Shown here one piece after another: positions 1 through 9,929 of a stretch of 64,000 nt of DNA. The notes beneath the pieces are model-generated. The model made no database searches and was not told the DNA's origin. It saw only the letters and a list, made by a program, of their open reading frames with translations. The stretch spans positions 28,818,501 to 28,882,500 of the forward strand of contig CP142452.1 in assembly GCA_038049695.1 (NCBI GenBank). The letters are read 5' to 3'. The position numbers were made by a program, and so were the translations under genes. The stretch's first letter is position 1. Every line of letters begins with the position of its first letter. The DNA comes from Cinnamomum chago (taxonomy: Eukaryota; Streptophyta; Magnoliopsida; Laurales; Lauraceae).

Positions 1-1
1 C

Positions 2-1530
2 CCCGATCTCCTAGAAGATGAAAATTGGGAGGTCGTCAAAACAAAGCCAACCGCTCAACAGCGAAGGCAAGCCAGGAGACAACTCCGCAAGCTCAAACAG
101 CAGGAGAAAGCTCCGAAAAAGCAAGAAATCGTTGAAAAGGCAGAAACCTCCTCTACCGCTTCACTGAGGGCAACAGAAGAGTCTCCTCCCAAGACTTCAA
201 AGGCGGCAAGAAGATTCACTCTTGGTGATTTCATGCCACCGCACCTCAAAGATGAAACTACACAGGGGGCATCATACTCTTGCAACTCGGTGGTCGGATT
301 CCCCATGGATGGATACGAGTCCAGTGACACCGCTAGCGACATCGATGAGTGGGAGGAATCCCTCGAAACAGGAGAATATCTCTCCGACGATGAATGGATC
401 CCTGAATCTCATCTTATGCCGGTAATCTGGTATAACCCATTACAGCCGCAAGGATCCTGGTCTGATGATGAAGAAGACCAAGAGGCTGTCCAAGAAAATA
501 CTCCAGTGGAACCCAACCATGTTGAACCACAAGGAGCAGACGAAGAAGAAGTTTGGCCCCCATGCCTGATCTCGATGAATATGCAAGGATTTTGCAGCAC
601 CTTGCTATAGAGCAAGAACAAGGTCGCATCAACCAGTTTCTTCACAACCCAGCACCGGAAGTTCCTGAAAATCTACAGGAATCTCCTCCGGTAACCCCGG
701 AAAACGAAGAAAGCTGTTGGATCGATGATCCTCTTACATCTGACGACGAATCTGATTCGCAACAGTTCATCTTAGAGGCATCTTCCGTCAAAGTTACTTG
801 CAATGCAATAGCTCAGGATGATAATTCCTCTGGAACCACACCTTCTCAGGCTTCGTCTCCTGGAACAGTGACATCGGAACTCAAACCTCTTCCGACTGAT
901 CATCTTGAAGAAATTCCAGCCGGTGAAATCTTCTTCAGAGAAAATCCGGTCAATTGGTCCCAAATGCCCGATCTCATCGGTGATGTCTGGACCAACAAAA
1001 TATTCGATAAAGAAGGAAAGTTGCTGGATGCTGTTCAGGACTTGCTCCCGAAAAATGCTCCATGCAACACAATTACTGAAGATGGCAATGCTGACACAGA
1101 GACATCTTCAGCAAATGAGAAGGAACAACCCCTCGATCTCGAGGGTGATCTTCCAAACAAAGACCCTTCTCCAGAAGCTCTTGAAGTTGGTAGAGATACC
1201 CGTTCTGGCCAGGATTACCACAAAAACTACAACCAACCTTCTGCTTCTTATGTAAATCCTTCGGGAAAACAAGCTGAAAACGCCCCTAGTGGCAAGAATA
1301 ATGAAAATGCAGGTCCCAAGGAGGCTTTCAAGTATGACATGATTAAGCACTTCAAACACATACCTGCACGTCTGCACATCCTAGACTTATTACGAATGTC
1401 ACCACAGACTCGTGATAGTCTCATTTCAGAACTACAAATGCTGGATGCGGATGTCGACAAACATGCCCCACAAGTCCTACAAATTGAAATGGACTATAGG
1501 GTTAAAAAATCAAAAACTCCCTCAAAATGA
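2..1530 (+). pseudogene. gag-to-protease linker of Tat gag-pol (frameshifted, no start in window)
   Basis: The frame is open from base 2 in frame 2, then continues in frame 1 from about 553. The switch lies in the run of five C near 555-565 and looks like a single-base indel. It ends at an in-frame TGA (1528-1530), after which the same frame continues into the protease. The product is acidic and rich in Ser, Asp, Glu and Pro. A helix-like segment near 1330-1440 (IPARLHILDLLRMSPQTRDS) resembles the conserved stretch between gag and protease in Tat elements. No CCHC zinc knuckle or capsid domain is visible, so those must lie upstream of the window. The breaks stop this part from making a full polyprotein unless the host reads through or frameshifts. 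Confidence 0.75.
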
Positions 1531-2718
1531 GAAAAGAAGAAAACTGAGGGATTCTGCATCGAATGCCTCTCGGTTCAAAAAGCAGCAAGTGCAACCATCG
1601 CCTTCACCAAGGAAGACCTCCTGCTAGGCGAGACAAAGCACAACCGACCCCTGTACTTCACCGGGTACATCAAAGAGGTGCCAGTACGCAGAATCCAGAT
1701 CGATCCAGGTTCTGCACTCAACCTCATCTCCACTTCGGCACTCGAAGAACTGGGCATTCAGCCTAGCAAGTTGAGCCACACGTCTGTGTCCATCTTTGGA
1801 TATGATGGCAGCGCTCAAAGGCCGATCGGCAAAATCAGGTTCAAGTTGCAAATCGGTGATCTTATCTCCGAGGTCACTGTCTATGCAATAAAGACCCCTT
1901 CATCCTAGAACATCCTTCTCGGACGCCCCTGGATACACGAGAATGGTGTTGTCCCTTCGACTTTACATCAGTGCATCAAGTTCGTTGGCAATGACGGCTT
2001 GATACATCAAGTGTTTGCAGACAAAAAGCCCTCCAAAGGCAAAGAAGTCTATTTCGCAGATGCTCAGATGTACAAAGATGAAAAAGAAGAAAGGGAGGAA
2101 GAAACAGCACCCTTTGCCGAAAATCTCCAGAAAGACAAAGGCAAGGCTCCTCAGCAATCACCGGAAGAAAACAAACCCTCTATCAAAACCGAAGAGAATA
2201 ATCAATCTCCCTTCATGGTCTCCCTCAAGTCTTCAAAGCCTCTGGTGATCACCACCAAAGCAAAGAAGACAAAACAAAAGGCTGGGAGCAAGTTTGCTGT
2301 CTCCTTCGTGTCTATCCTGCAAGACACGGATTCGGACTCAGAGCCAGAAGACGACAGATCGTCAAGCCAAGCTGGTGATCAACAAGTCCAGCCCGCTCTC
2401 ACTCCGATGGAGACAACCGTTGAAATAGAAGATCCGGCATCTGCTTCCTTCGTTGTTCCAGCAACATCAGCAGAAAAAAAGCAAATCTTCTTCCATAAAT
2501 CGGGAGTTTCTTCATCAAATTCTTCGCTTAAACCTTTCCAAAATGAAGGTATGCCTCAACTATCCCTGTATAGTCCAATGGCACAAGCTATCATGAAGAA
2601 AATGGGCTACGACGCTCAGAACCCAATCGGTTTGGGAGGTGGCCGTGGTATTATCACGCCATTGGAACCAACCCTGACCAAAAGTAGCTGGAAGGTTGGA
2701 AACCCCACCGCCACATAA
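1531..2718 (+). pseudogene. Tat retropepsin plus G-patch segment of gag-pol (stops at 1906 and 2716)
   Basis: This continues the preceding frame past the TGA at 1528. The segment DLLLGETKHNRPLYFTGYI leads into the protease active site IDPGSALNLIS (about 1699-1731), the Tat form of the aspartic DTG/DSG motif with its catalytic Asp. The flap-side motif ILLGRPWIH follows, but a TAG (1906-1908) interrupts it where a Tyr codon is expected. The frame then stays open to 2715 through an acidic, Lys/Glu-rich linker. Near 2587-2660 it encodes MGYDAQNPIGLGGGRG, a G-patch-like glycine-rich motif that may bind nucleic acid. A TAA at 2716-2718 and a frame change near 2705-2735 separate it from the RT frame; in the new frame the text resumes with GLGYDPDAPLRQLTQRLQ. 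Two stops and one frameshift make this a broken stretch. Confidence 0.8.
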
Positions 2719-2759
2719 AAAAGTCTTCACATGGGCTGGGGTATGATCCTGACGCTCCC

Positions 2760-5700
2760 TTGAGACAGTTGACACAAAGGCTGCAAAGTCGTCTTGCTGA
2801 CCAAGCCTCAACATCTCATATTAATGAAGACATCGATCTCCCCGGATATCTCTTTGAAGAGTCACCCATCGAAGATTTAGGAAGCTCACCCAATTGGTAT
2901 GATTTCTCGAATGATGAAGAGGAATTGACCGATGATACGGATACACGATTTTCTAGCCCAGAAGAACCATCATCTCCAAAAGAAGTGCCTTACTTCGACC
3001 TAGTTTCAACAGGTGATTGGGACCATCTCATAGCAAATCTTGAGAAAAGTACCAATCAAGAAGACCCATGGACAAAAGCAGAGCCGTGGTCTGTAGATAC
3101 CTTTGGAACTCCAGAAGGCTTTGTTGGGCTGGAAGCCTCCGAAAATATTGTGGAGGAACCACCTTCAAACCTTCCAACCGAAGATTTTGTTCAAAAGATA
3201 GACTTGGGAACACCTGATAACCCACGTCCTGTATTCATAAGCAAGAATATAAAGGATGATGAGTTACCCGAGTATATCGCGTTTTTTCATGAGTTTGTTG
3301 ATTGTTTTACATGGTCTTACGCTGAGATGCCTGGCTTAGACCCCAAAATAGCAGCCCACAAACTCAATCTTCAAAAAGATATCAAGCCTGTCAAACAAGG
3401 CCAAAGAAGGTTCCGTCCTGACGTGATGGACAAAATTGAACAAGAAGCTCAAAAACTCAAAAGCGTTGGCTTCATCCGTGAGGAACAGCATCCTGAATGG
3501 TTGGCCAACATCGTCCCCGTGACAAAGAAAAATGGGCAAATCAGGGTCTGCATTGATTACAGAGACCTAAACAATGCATGCCCAAAAGATGAATTCCCGC
3601 TCCCTATACCGGAGGTGATGATCGACAACACTTGTGGGTTCGAGCGAATGACATTCATGGATGGCTTCTCTAGCTACAATCAGATAAAGATGCATCCTGA
3701 AGATGAAAAACACACAGCATTTCGGACCCCGTTTGGCGTGTATTGCTACACTGTCATGCCATTCGGTCTGAAGAATGCCGGCGCTACATATCAGAGGGCT
3801 ATGATGAAGATATTCCAAGATATGCAGCACAAGACGGTCGAATGTTATGTCGATGACCTCGCCGTCAAAAGCAAAAGAAAAGAAGACCATCTCAAAGATC
3901 TTCGAGAAGTCTTCCTCCGACTTCGCAAACACAAACTGCGAATGAATCCCCTTAAATGCTTCTTCGGTGTTTCATCGGGTAAATTTCTCGGATTCATAGT
4001 ACGGAAAGCTGGCATAGAGCTTAACCCCACCAAAGTTAAGGCTATCCTAGAAATGCCATCTCCAAGAACCCTAAGACAATTAAAAGGGCTCCAAGGAAGA
4101 TTGGCATACATTCGACGGTTCATCTCCAACCTATCAGGGAAGTGCCGTTCATTCTCTCGGTTAATGAAGAAAGGTGTCGATTTTGTCTGGGATGCTGAAT
4201 GTGAAGCCGCGTTCCAGGACATCAAGTCATACCTGACTAAACCTCAAGTGTTGGCTGCCCCCACAACTGGAAAACCATTCCTCTTGTACACAAGAGCCCT
4301 TGACTGTTCTTTAGGCGCTCTACTCGCACAAAAGAATGACGAGGGAAAAGAAGCTGCTCTATATTACCTTAGCCGCATGTTGGTAGGTGCAGAGCATCGC
4401 TACTCTCCAGTCGAAAAAGAATGCTTGGCAGTGATGTTCGCGATACAAAAACTGCGTCACTACCTGCTAGCCAACACAGTGTACCTGATTTCGAGGATCA
4501 ACCTCCTAAAGGTCCTTGTCACAAAAGCAGGTTCTCTCAATGGCCGACTAGCAAAATGGTCCATCCTCCTGTCACAATTTGACATTAGGTATGTACCACA
4601 AAAAGCAATCAAAGGCCAAGCTCTAGCAGACTTCCTCGCGGAGCATCCATTGCCTAAAGATTCTCCACTCAGGGATGACCTCCCAGACGAACCGGTCTAC
4701 AGTGTGGAGACTTCCTTATCAAATGCTTCCTGGCACATGTACTTCGATGGCGCAACCAGGACAAATGAAAAGGGAAATCAAATATCGGGAATTGGCATTC
4801 TCTTTGTTAGTCCCGACAAATACATGATTCCACACGCATTCTCGCTACTGGAACCATGTTCAAACAATGCAGCTGAGTACCAAGCCCTGATCATAGGATT
4901 GGAACTCGCCCTCGAATCCGGCATCACTACGCTGGAAGCTTTTGGAGACTCTCAACTGATCGTCAACCAGATGAATCAGAAATTTGAAGTCAGGAAGCCC
5001 GATCTGTTGCCTTACTACAACAAGGCACAATCGCTTCGACAAAAGTTTGACATCTGTCACATCACCCACATCCTCAGAGGTGAAAACATTCGTGCAGATG
5101 CCCTGGCTGGACTTGCTGCGTCTATGGCAATCCAAGAAGGGGAAAACATGCAAGTTACAGTGTGTCAAAAAAGGATTCTCCCTCCTCTCAACACACATCA
5201 AGCAGTTGCTGAATGCCACCAAGTGGTTGGAAATCGGATCTCCGTCCTTAAACCTCTGATCGGCGACTGGAGGGATCCGTTCATTGATTACATAATGTTC
5301 GGAATCCTACCTGAAGATCCAAAAGAACGGGTAAGCATCCAAAGACGAGCCCCGAACTTTCATTTGGATATTCTTTCAAAAATGCTGTATAGAAAATCCT
5401 ACAATGGAGTACTTCTACGCTGCTTGTCACAACAAGAAGCTGAAGAAACACTCAAAGAAGTACATGCTGGTCTTTGTGGAGCCCATCAGGCTGGCCCTAA
5501 GCTCTACGATCAGATAAAAAGGTTAGGTTATTATTGGCCTACCATGGTGGCTGATGCAATGCAATTTGCTAAGCGCTGCCAACAATGCCAAATTCATGGA
5601 GACTATGTCCACATGCCTCCAGAATGGCTGCATCCTACAGCGATCTCATGGCCTTTTGAAGCCTGGGGTATGGACATCATAGGTCCTATCTCCCCTCCAT

Positions 5701-6524
5701 CGAGCAAAGGTCATCGCTTCATCTTCGCCGCTACGGATTATTTCTCCAAGTGGTCAGAAGCATTCTCGCTTAGTGAAATGAAGACCTCATCAGTCCTTCA
5801 GTTCTTGCGCACCAACATCATTTGTCGCTTCGGCATACCTAAAAGACTCGTCCATGATAACGGACCGCAATTCCGGGATCACAGATTCTACAGGTTCTGC
5901 GACAAATACAAAATCCAAAGTTGTCCTTCAACTTCGTACAATCCGGCAGCGAATGGACTAGCAGAGGCCTTCAACAAGACGCTCTGCAAAATCCTCAAGA
6001 AAATGGTCTCTAGTCACAAAAGAGATTGGGGCGACAAACTGCCTGAAGCTTTGTGGGCCTATCGAACCACCGTTCAAGGACCAACCCATAGCACACCATT
6101 CTCCTTGGTCTATGGATGCGAAGCTGTTGTCCCTTTGGAAGTTCAAATTCCTTCCTTAAGGGTATCTCTACAAAATGACATGACGCAAGAAAGCAATGTC
6201 AAATTGAGACTTCAAGAGCTGGATAATCTCGATGAGAGACGGCTCGAAGCTCTACAAAACATTGAACTCTACCAAGCACGCATGGCAGGATCTTTTGACA
6301 AGAAGGTCAGGCAACGCGCCTACAAAAAGGGAGACCGGGTTCTTACAGTAAGAAGACCTATGGTTTTTGCTCACAAATCCAAAGGCAAATTTGAACCAAA
6401 ATGGGAGGGACCTTTCGTCATCGACAAAATCTTCTCCAACGGCGCATACGCTCTTCTAAATATGGAGGGTGACAAGTGTATGCAGCCCATCAATGGAAAG
6501 TTCTTGAAGCGGTACTACCCTTGA
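2760..6524 (+). CDS. pol: Tat polyprotein: reverse transcriptase, RNase H, archaeal-type RNase H, integrase
   Basis: This is an uninterrupted frame of 1254 codons. The first codon taken here is TTG at 2760, so the natural product is probably joined to the upstream protease frame. Residues are counted from 2760. Reverse transcriptase spans about 200-450, with CIDYRDLNNACPKDEFPLP, MPFGLKNAGATYQR and the catalytic YVDDL near 363. A Gypsy RNase H follows around 510-600 (RALDCSLGALLAQ). A second, archaeal-type RNase H spans about 655-790 with acidic residues in YFDGATR, NAAEYQAL, GDSQLIV and RADALAG. Integrase has its zinc-binding part at about 902-945 (HAGLCGAHQAG, then CQQCQIHG), and the DDE core lies in GMDIIGP (~970), HDNGPQF (~1031) and NGLAEAFNK (~1065). 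I see no chromodomain. All catalytic motifs look intact, so the enzyme part could work if expressed. Confidence 0.95.
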   Translation: MRQLTQRLQSRLADQASTSHINEDIDLPGYLFEESPIEDLGSSPNWYDFSNDEEELTDDTDTRFSSPEEPSSPKEVPYFDLVSTGDWDHLIANLEKSTNQEDPWTKAEPWSVDTFGTPEGFVGLEASENIVEEPPSNLPTEDFVQKIDLGTPDNPRPVFISKNIKDDELPEYIAFFHEFVDCFTWSYAEMPGLDPKIAAHKLNLQKDIKPVKQGQRRFRPDVMDKIEQEAQKLKSVGFIREEQHPEWLANIVPVTKKNGQIRVCIDYRDLNNACPKDEFPLPIPEVMIDNTCGFERMTFMDGFSSYNQIKMHPEDEKHTAFRTPFGVYCYTVMPFGLKNAGATYQRAMMKIFQDMQHKTVECYVDDLAVKSKRKEDHLKDLREVFLRLRKHKLRMNPLKCFFGVSSGKFLGFIVRKAGIELNPTKVKAILEMPSPRTLRQLKGLQGRLAYIRRFISNLSGKCRSFSRLMKKGVDFVWDAECEAAFQDIKSYLTKPQVLAAPTTGKPFLLYTRALDCSLGALLAQKNDEGKEAALYYLSRMLVGAEHRYSPVEKECLAVMFAIQKLRHYLLANTVYLISRINLLKVLVTKAGSLNGRLAKWSILLSQFDIRYVPQKAIKGQALADFLAEHPLPKDSPLRDDLPDEPVYSVETSLSNASWHMYFDGATRTNEKGNQISGIGILFVSPDKYMIPHAFSLLEPCSNNAAEYQALIIGLELALESGITTLEAFGDSQLIVNQMNQKFEVRKPDLLPYYNKAQSLRQKFDICHITHILRGENIRADALAGLAASMAIQEGENMQVTVCQKRILPPLNTHQAVAECHQVVGNRISVLKPLIGDWRDPFIDYIMFGILPEDPKERVSIQRRAPNFHLDILSKMLYRKSYNGVLLRCLSQQEAEETLKEVHAGLCGAHQAGPKLYDQIKRLGYYWPTMVADAMQFAKRCQQCQIHGDYVHMPPEWLHPTAISWPFEAWGMDIIGPISPPSSKGHRFIFAATDYFSKWSEAFSLSEMKTSSVLQFLRTNIICRFGIPKRLVHDNGPQFRDHRFYRFCDKYKIQSCPSTSYNPAANGLAEAFNKTLCKILKKMVSSHKRDWGDKLPEALWAYRTTVQGPTHSTPFSLVYGCEAVVPLEVQIPSLRVSLQNDMTQESNVKLRLQELDNLDERRLEALQNIELYQARMAGSFDKKVRQRAYKKGDRVLTVRRPMVFAHKSKGKFEPKWEGPFVIDKIFSNGAYALLNMEGDKCMQPINGKFLKRYYP

Positions 6525-6894
6525 AGGCTTTCCCCACCGGGTCAGAGCAATGTCTACACGGCCAAAGCCTATTCCTAGGTATCTGCTCGTCAAACCCACT
6601 CCTTTTGGAATTTTCATCCTCTTGTTGAAATTTCTAAAAAAAAACCCCTCAAAACAATGTTTCTTTCATCGTTTCATTGTTAAAAAAAAAAAAGCAAATC
6701 CAAAAATACAAGTTTAGGAGCCTCTTCCCAAACTTGACCAAAATTTTCGATCCTTGAACCCAAAATTCATGGTTTGAAACAAAATCAGGACCTAGGGATT
6801 TCAGCCCTAGTCCACCCCGGCTTTTACCACCAAAATGGTTTTGAGTCAAAATTTACGACCCTCATGTCTTTAAACAAAAAATGGTTTTTCAAAA
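6525..6894. other. Non-coding sequence just after pol
   Basis: This A/T-rich stretch contains several runs of A and T. Nothing in it looks coding. It leads into the first tandem array of the Tat 3' region. Confidence 0.6.
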
Positions 6895-7300
6895 ACCGCA
6901 GGGAAGCGACGTTCAGTCGATACTTGCAAAACCCAAAATCGGAAGGATGCGACACCCATTCGATACTTCCAAAACCCCAAAATTTCAAAAATCGTGGAGA
7001 CGCAACGTTCCAGTTGATATCCACAACCCAAATTTCAAAACAAACAAAAAACAAAACAAAGGTTCGAAAAAACCTCAAAATTCAAAAATCGTGGGGAAGC
7101 GACATTCCATCGATACCCACAAAACAAAATTTTTGAAAAAAAAGCAGGGAAGCGACGCTTAGTCCATACTTGCACCCAAATCCGCGGGGAGGCGACATTC
7201 CATCGATACTCGCAACCGAATGAGCAAGGAAGCGACATTCCATCGATACTTGCAATACCATTCAGCAGGGAGGCGACTTTTAGTCGATACTTGCATTTTT
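6895..7300 (+). repeat. Tandem array A: ~50-60 bp units around GCGACATTCCATCGATACTTGCA
   Basis: About eight degenerate units are present. Each carries a form of GCGACATTCCATCGATAC or GCGACGTTCAGTCGATAC, followed by an A-rich spacer. Several cores can fold as a small hairpin, for example CGAC-TTTTA-GTCG near 7275-7287. Tandem arrays in this part of the element are known for Tat elements such as Retand. The array has no convincing coding potential. Confidence 0.8.
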
Positions 7301-7311
7301 GAAAACCGAAA

Positions 7312-7992
7312 ACCTGGCTTTCACGCCAAAAAACCCGGCTTCCATGCCAAAAATCCGGCTTCTACGCCAAAAAACCAAAAACCTGGCTTTCACGCCAAAA
7401 ACTCGGCTTTTATGCCAGAAATCAAAATTCGGCTTCCATGCCAACAAAACAAAACTCGGTTTTCAAAAAAAAAAATTTGGCTTTCATGCCAAAAACAAAA
7501 AATCTGGCTTTCATGCCAAAAAAAGAAATTTCGGCTTTCATGCCAAAAACAAAATTTGGTTCTTACACCAAAAACAAAACCGGCTCTCATGCCACAAACC
7601 AAATCTTGGCTCTCATGCCACAAAAAAATCGGCTTTCATGCCACCTCAAAAATCGGCTTTCATGCCACCTCAAAATTCGGCTTTCATGCCATCTCAAATT
7701 TTTGGCTCTCATGCCATCCCAAAATTTGGCTTTCACGCCACCAAAATCGGCTTTCATGCTACCTCAAAAGTTCGGCTTCCACGCCATCCAAAATTTTGGC
7801 TCTCATGCCATAAACCCAAAATCGGCTTTCATGCCACCTCAAAATTTCGGCTTCCAAGCCATCCAAAACTCTGGCTCTCATGCCATAAACCCAAATTTCG
7901 GCTTTCATGCCATCTCGAAATTCGGCTTTCAAACCACACAAAAAAAAAACCCTGGCTTTTGCCACAAAATCTGGCTTTCATGCCAAAACAAC
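7312..7992 (+). repeat. Tandem array B: ~28 copies of CGGCTTTCATGCCA
   Basis: A 13-14 bp core, (T/C)GGCTTTCATGCCA, recurs about 28 times with spacers of 6-20 bp rich in A and C. Most cores keep GGC and GCC arms around a TTTCAT loop, so each can form a mini-hairpin. All three forward frames read as repetitive peptides (GFHAK, LSCQK), which is a by-product of the repeat and not evidence for a protein. Confidence 0.9.
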
Positions 7993-8195
7993 CCTTTTGA
8001 CAAAAGATTTTCACAAAATGATAACCTTTTGATCAAAATTTTCAAACAAACATTCTCATCCAACCTTTGCTTATTTTCATAAAAAAGAATTTAAGTAAAA
8101 GGCACACAGAGTACCAAAAAAATGTTTTACATAGAGGTACCAAAAAAAAAAAGGAAGAGAGAAAAGAAGAAAAGAGTTTGTTATAAATCAAGAGC

Positions 8196-9765
8196 TTAGT
8201 CTAGCATGGTCTTCAACCAAAGATCCAGCTCCTCAAGCAGACTCTTGGCCTTAGCCTCTAAAGCTTCCAGGCCGCGCTTCTTCAAGATCTTGCCATAAAA
8301 TACGACAGAACGCCGCGACCCATCTTCGGCACGAGGAAGCTCTTCCCAGAGAATTTGCCATTGCTCGTACTCCTGAGTCTTTCTCTGAAGGCTGCTACCG
8401 GCTTCTTCAACTTGGCGAATCAGAGTTCCCTCTTTAGCACGGGCTTCTACAATGGCAGTCCATTTGGCAGCACTTTGTTCTTGCAATTGCTCAAGGCGCT
8501 GCCTAGCTTCTGTGACCTCCCTATCAAGACGACGCAGGTCCTGTGTTAGCTCGATGATAGCCAACTCGGTAACGTTCCTCTCCCGAACGAATTGCTTCCG
8601 AGCCCGTGAGATCTCATCCATTTCAGATTTGATCTTACCGGATGGCTGCAAAAACATCTCATTGAAGAAGTCACCGCTTGGGAAATTCTTGGTCTCAGTC
8701 CATTTGTCGCCTAAAGCAATGACTTCATCAACAAAGGCCTTGGCACTTGCAACGTCCAGACCGACCTCTGCACTGTCAGCAAGGATGTCATGTACATGCT
8801 TGACCATGCCAAAACCAGCTTTCAAATGGCCAGAAGAGAGAGTTTCAACCCATGAGCTCAATACACTCTTCAACACCTTCTTTGCATATTGGAGGGATGG
8901 CCCAGATGAAGATTCACCACGATCTGTTGGCTGACTGCCCATGTCAGGTCGTGGTGGAGAAGAAATCAAAAGGCTCTTTCCAATCGGAGCCACTGAAGAA
9001 GCAATATCACCACAAAGTCCCGCCTCCGCCATGACGGGACTGGTAGAAGAAGCCCCTACTTCTGGATCGGCTGCTGGCATCTCTTGCTCTAGCCCTGAGG
9101 AAGACGAAGGAACTTCTCCTGTTGCTTCACAACCTGCTGGCAAAAACACAAGAAAAGGTATGAATATGATCTTGTCAAAAAAAAAAAGAAAAATCAATGT
9201 CAAGATTATCACTATGAAATACCTTCTTCCATGATGGGTGGAGTACTTTCTGTCTCCATTTGCTCATCTGAGGCATCGTCAAAAGCCATATCCATAGATG
9301 GCTCGAAGTCGGAACCCTCTGGCAAGTCAGCTGACAAAAAAAAAAAAAAAATGTCAGCAATCAAAAAAAAAAAAAAAATCTGGGCTGGCCCGCAGCCCAT
9401 GGCCCACAAGCCACGTGGCTATACGGCCCAGGCCGTACAGCAGCAAAAAAAAAAACAGAGAAAAAAAAAAAAGAAAGAAAACGTGCAAAAAAAAAAAGAG
9501 AGAAAAAAAAAGTACACGGTAAAAAAAAAAAAAGAAAAACCGTGAGCAAAAAAAAAAGAAAAAGAAAGAAAGGAAAAAAGGAAAAAAAAAAGAAAAAAAA
9601 AGAAGAGAAGAAAAAAAAAGCGTGTGAAAAAAAAGAAGGAAACACGTGAAGAAAAAAAAAAGAAAAAAAGAAAAAAAAAGAAAAGAAAAAAAAAAGGGAA
9701 AAGAAACTTTTTTCTACTTTTACATGCAATTTCTTGTTGAGAAAGAAAAACTCACTTGAAGCCAT
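8196..9765 (-). CDS. Antisense spliced gene inside the Tat element, 352-aa coiled-coil protein of unknown function
   Basis: This gene lies on the strand opposite gag-pol. Exon 1 is 9765-9756 (MAS plus one base) and ends at the donor GTGAGT. Intron 1 (9755-9331) is T-rich and ends in TTTTTGTCAG. Exon 2 is 9330-9223 and ends at the donor GTATTT. Intron 2 (9222-9137) ends in TTTTTGCCAG. Exon 3 runs from 9136 to the TAA at 8198-8196. The exon lengths (10, 108 and 941 nt) join in phase to give 352 codons and a stop, without a break. The second acceptor is a NAGNAG, so a 351-aa form is possible. Residues 1-120 are acidic and Ser/Pro-rich, 120-200 look helical, and about 210-299 form a Glu/Gln/Arg-rich coiled coil. 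I see no catalytic motif or membrane segment. Antisense ORFs after pol are known in Tat elements (Grande, RIRE2), but I do not recognise this protein. Confidence 0.78.
9137..9222 (-). other. Intron 2 of the antisense gene
   Basis: An 86-nt intron with donor AG|GTATTT and a T-rich tract before TTTTTGCCAG|CAG. Reading without splicing inserts a hydrophobic Phe/Leu/Ile stretch, while splicing joins MEE directly to AGCEATGEV. The intron is phase 1. Confidence 0.75.
9331..9755 (-). other. Intron 1 of the antisense gene, oligo-T rich
   Basis: A 425-nt intron, almost entirely T runs broken by C and G on the minus strand (A runs on the plus strand). It runs from GTGAGT to TTTTTGTCAG. A GC-rich island at about 9380-9445 contains GGCCCA/TGGGCC motifs. 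The oligo-T tracts could be a long polypyrimidine tract, or could have expanded by slippage. Either strand yields long Phe- or Lys-rich open frames that I treat as artefacts. Confidence 0.65.
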
Positions 9766-9876
9766 GGAGAAGAAGAAGAAGAACTTGAAGGTCTTTGAAG
9801 AAGAGGAGATCTTGGAGCTCTCTTGAAGACTTTTGCAAAAAGAAAGCAATAGGAGCAAGAGATCCCACCTCCCTTG

Positions 9877-9884
9877 CTTTTATA
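9877..9884 (-). promoter_or_regulatory. TATA box of the antisense gene (TATAAAAG)
   Basis: The minus strand reads CTCTTCTATAAAAGCAAGGG. The box lies 112 nt upstream of the proposed ATG at 9765, so a start site about 30 nt downstream would leave a leader of some 85 nt, rich in CTTCTT pyrimidine repeats. This is the spacing of an ordinary plant RNA polymerase II gene, and it is separate from the LTR promoter. Confidence 0.65.
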
Positions 9885-9929
9885 GAAGAGAGCAAATCAA
9901 AAGAGGAAAGAGGAGAAAAGTAAGGAGGT

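Noticed and set aside
7312-7992. Regularly spaced short repeats resembling a CRISPR array
   Set aside because: Units are 13-14 bp with short A-rich spacers of variable length, in a plant retrotransposon 3' region. No cas genes and no unique spacers.
7220-8082. Long repetitive open frames (GFHAK/LSCQK peptides)
   Set aside because: Open in several frames at once because the repeat lacks stops. A repeat artefact.
9231-9545. Lys-rich plus-strand frame
   Set aside because: Oligo-A sequence opposite the antisense intron; no motif.
9361-9858. 165-codon Phe-rich open frame on the minus strand
   Set aside because: It is the T-rich intron 1 of the antisense gene. Splice sites and phase explain it better.
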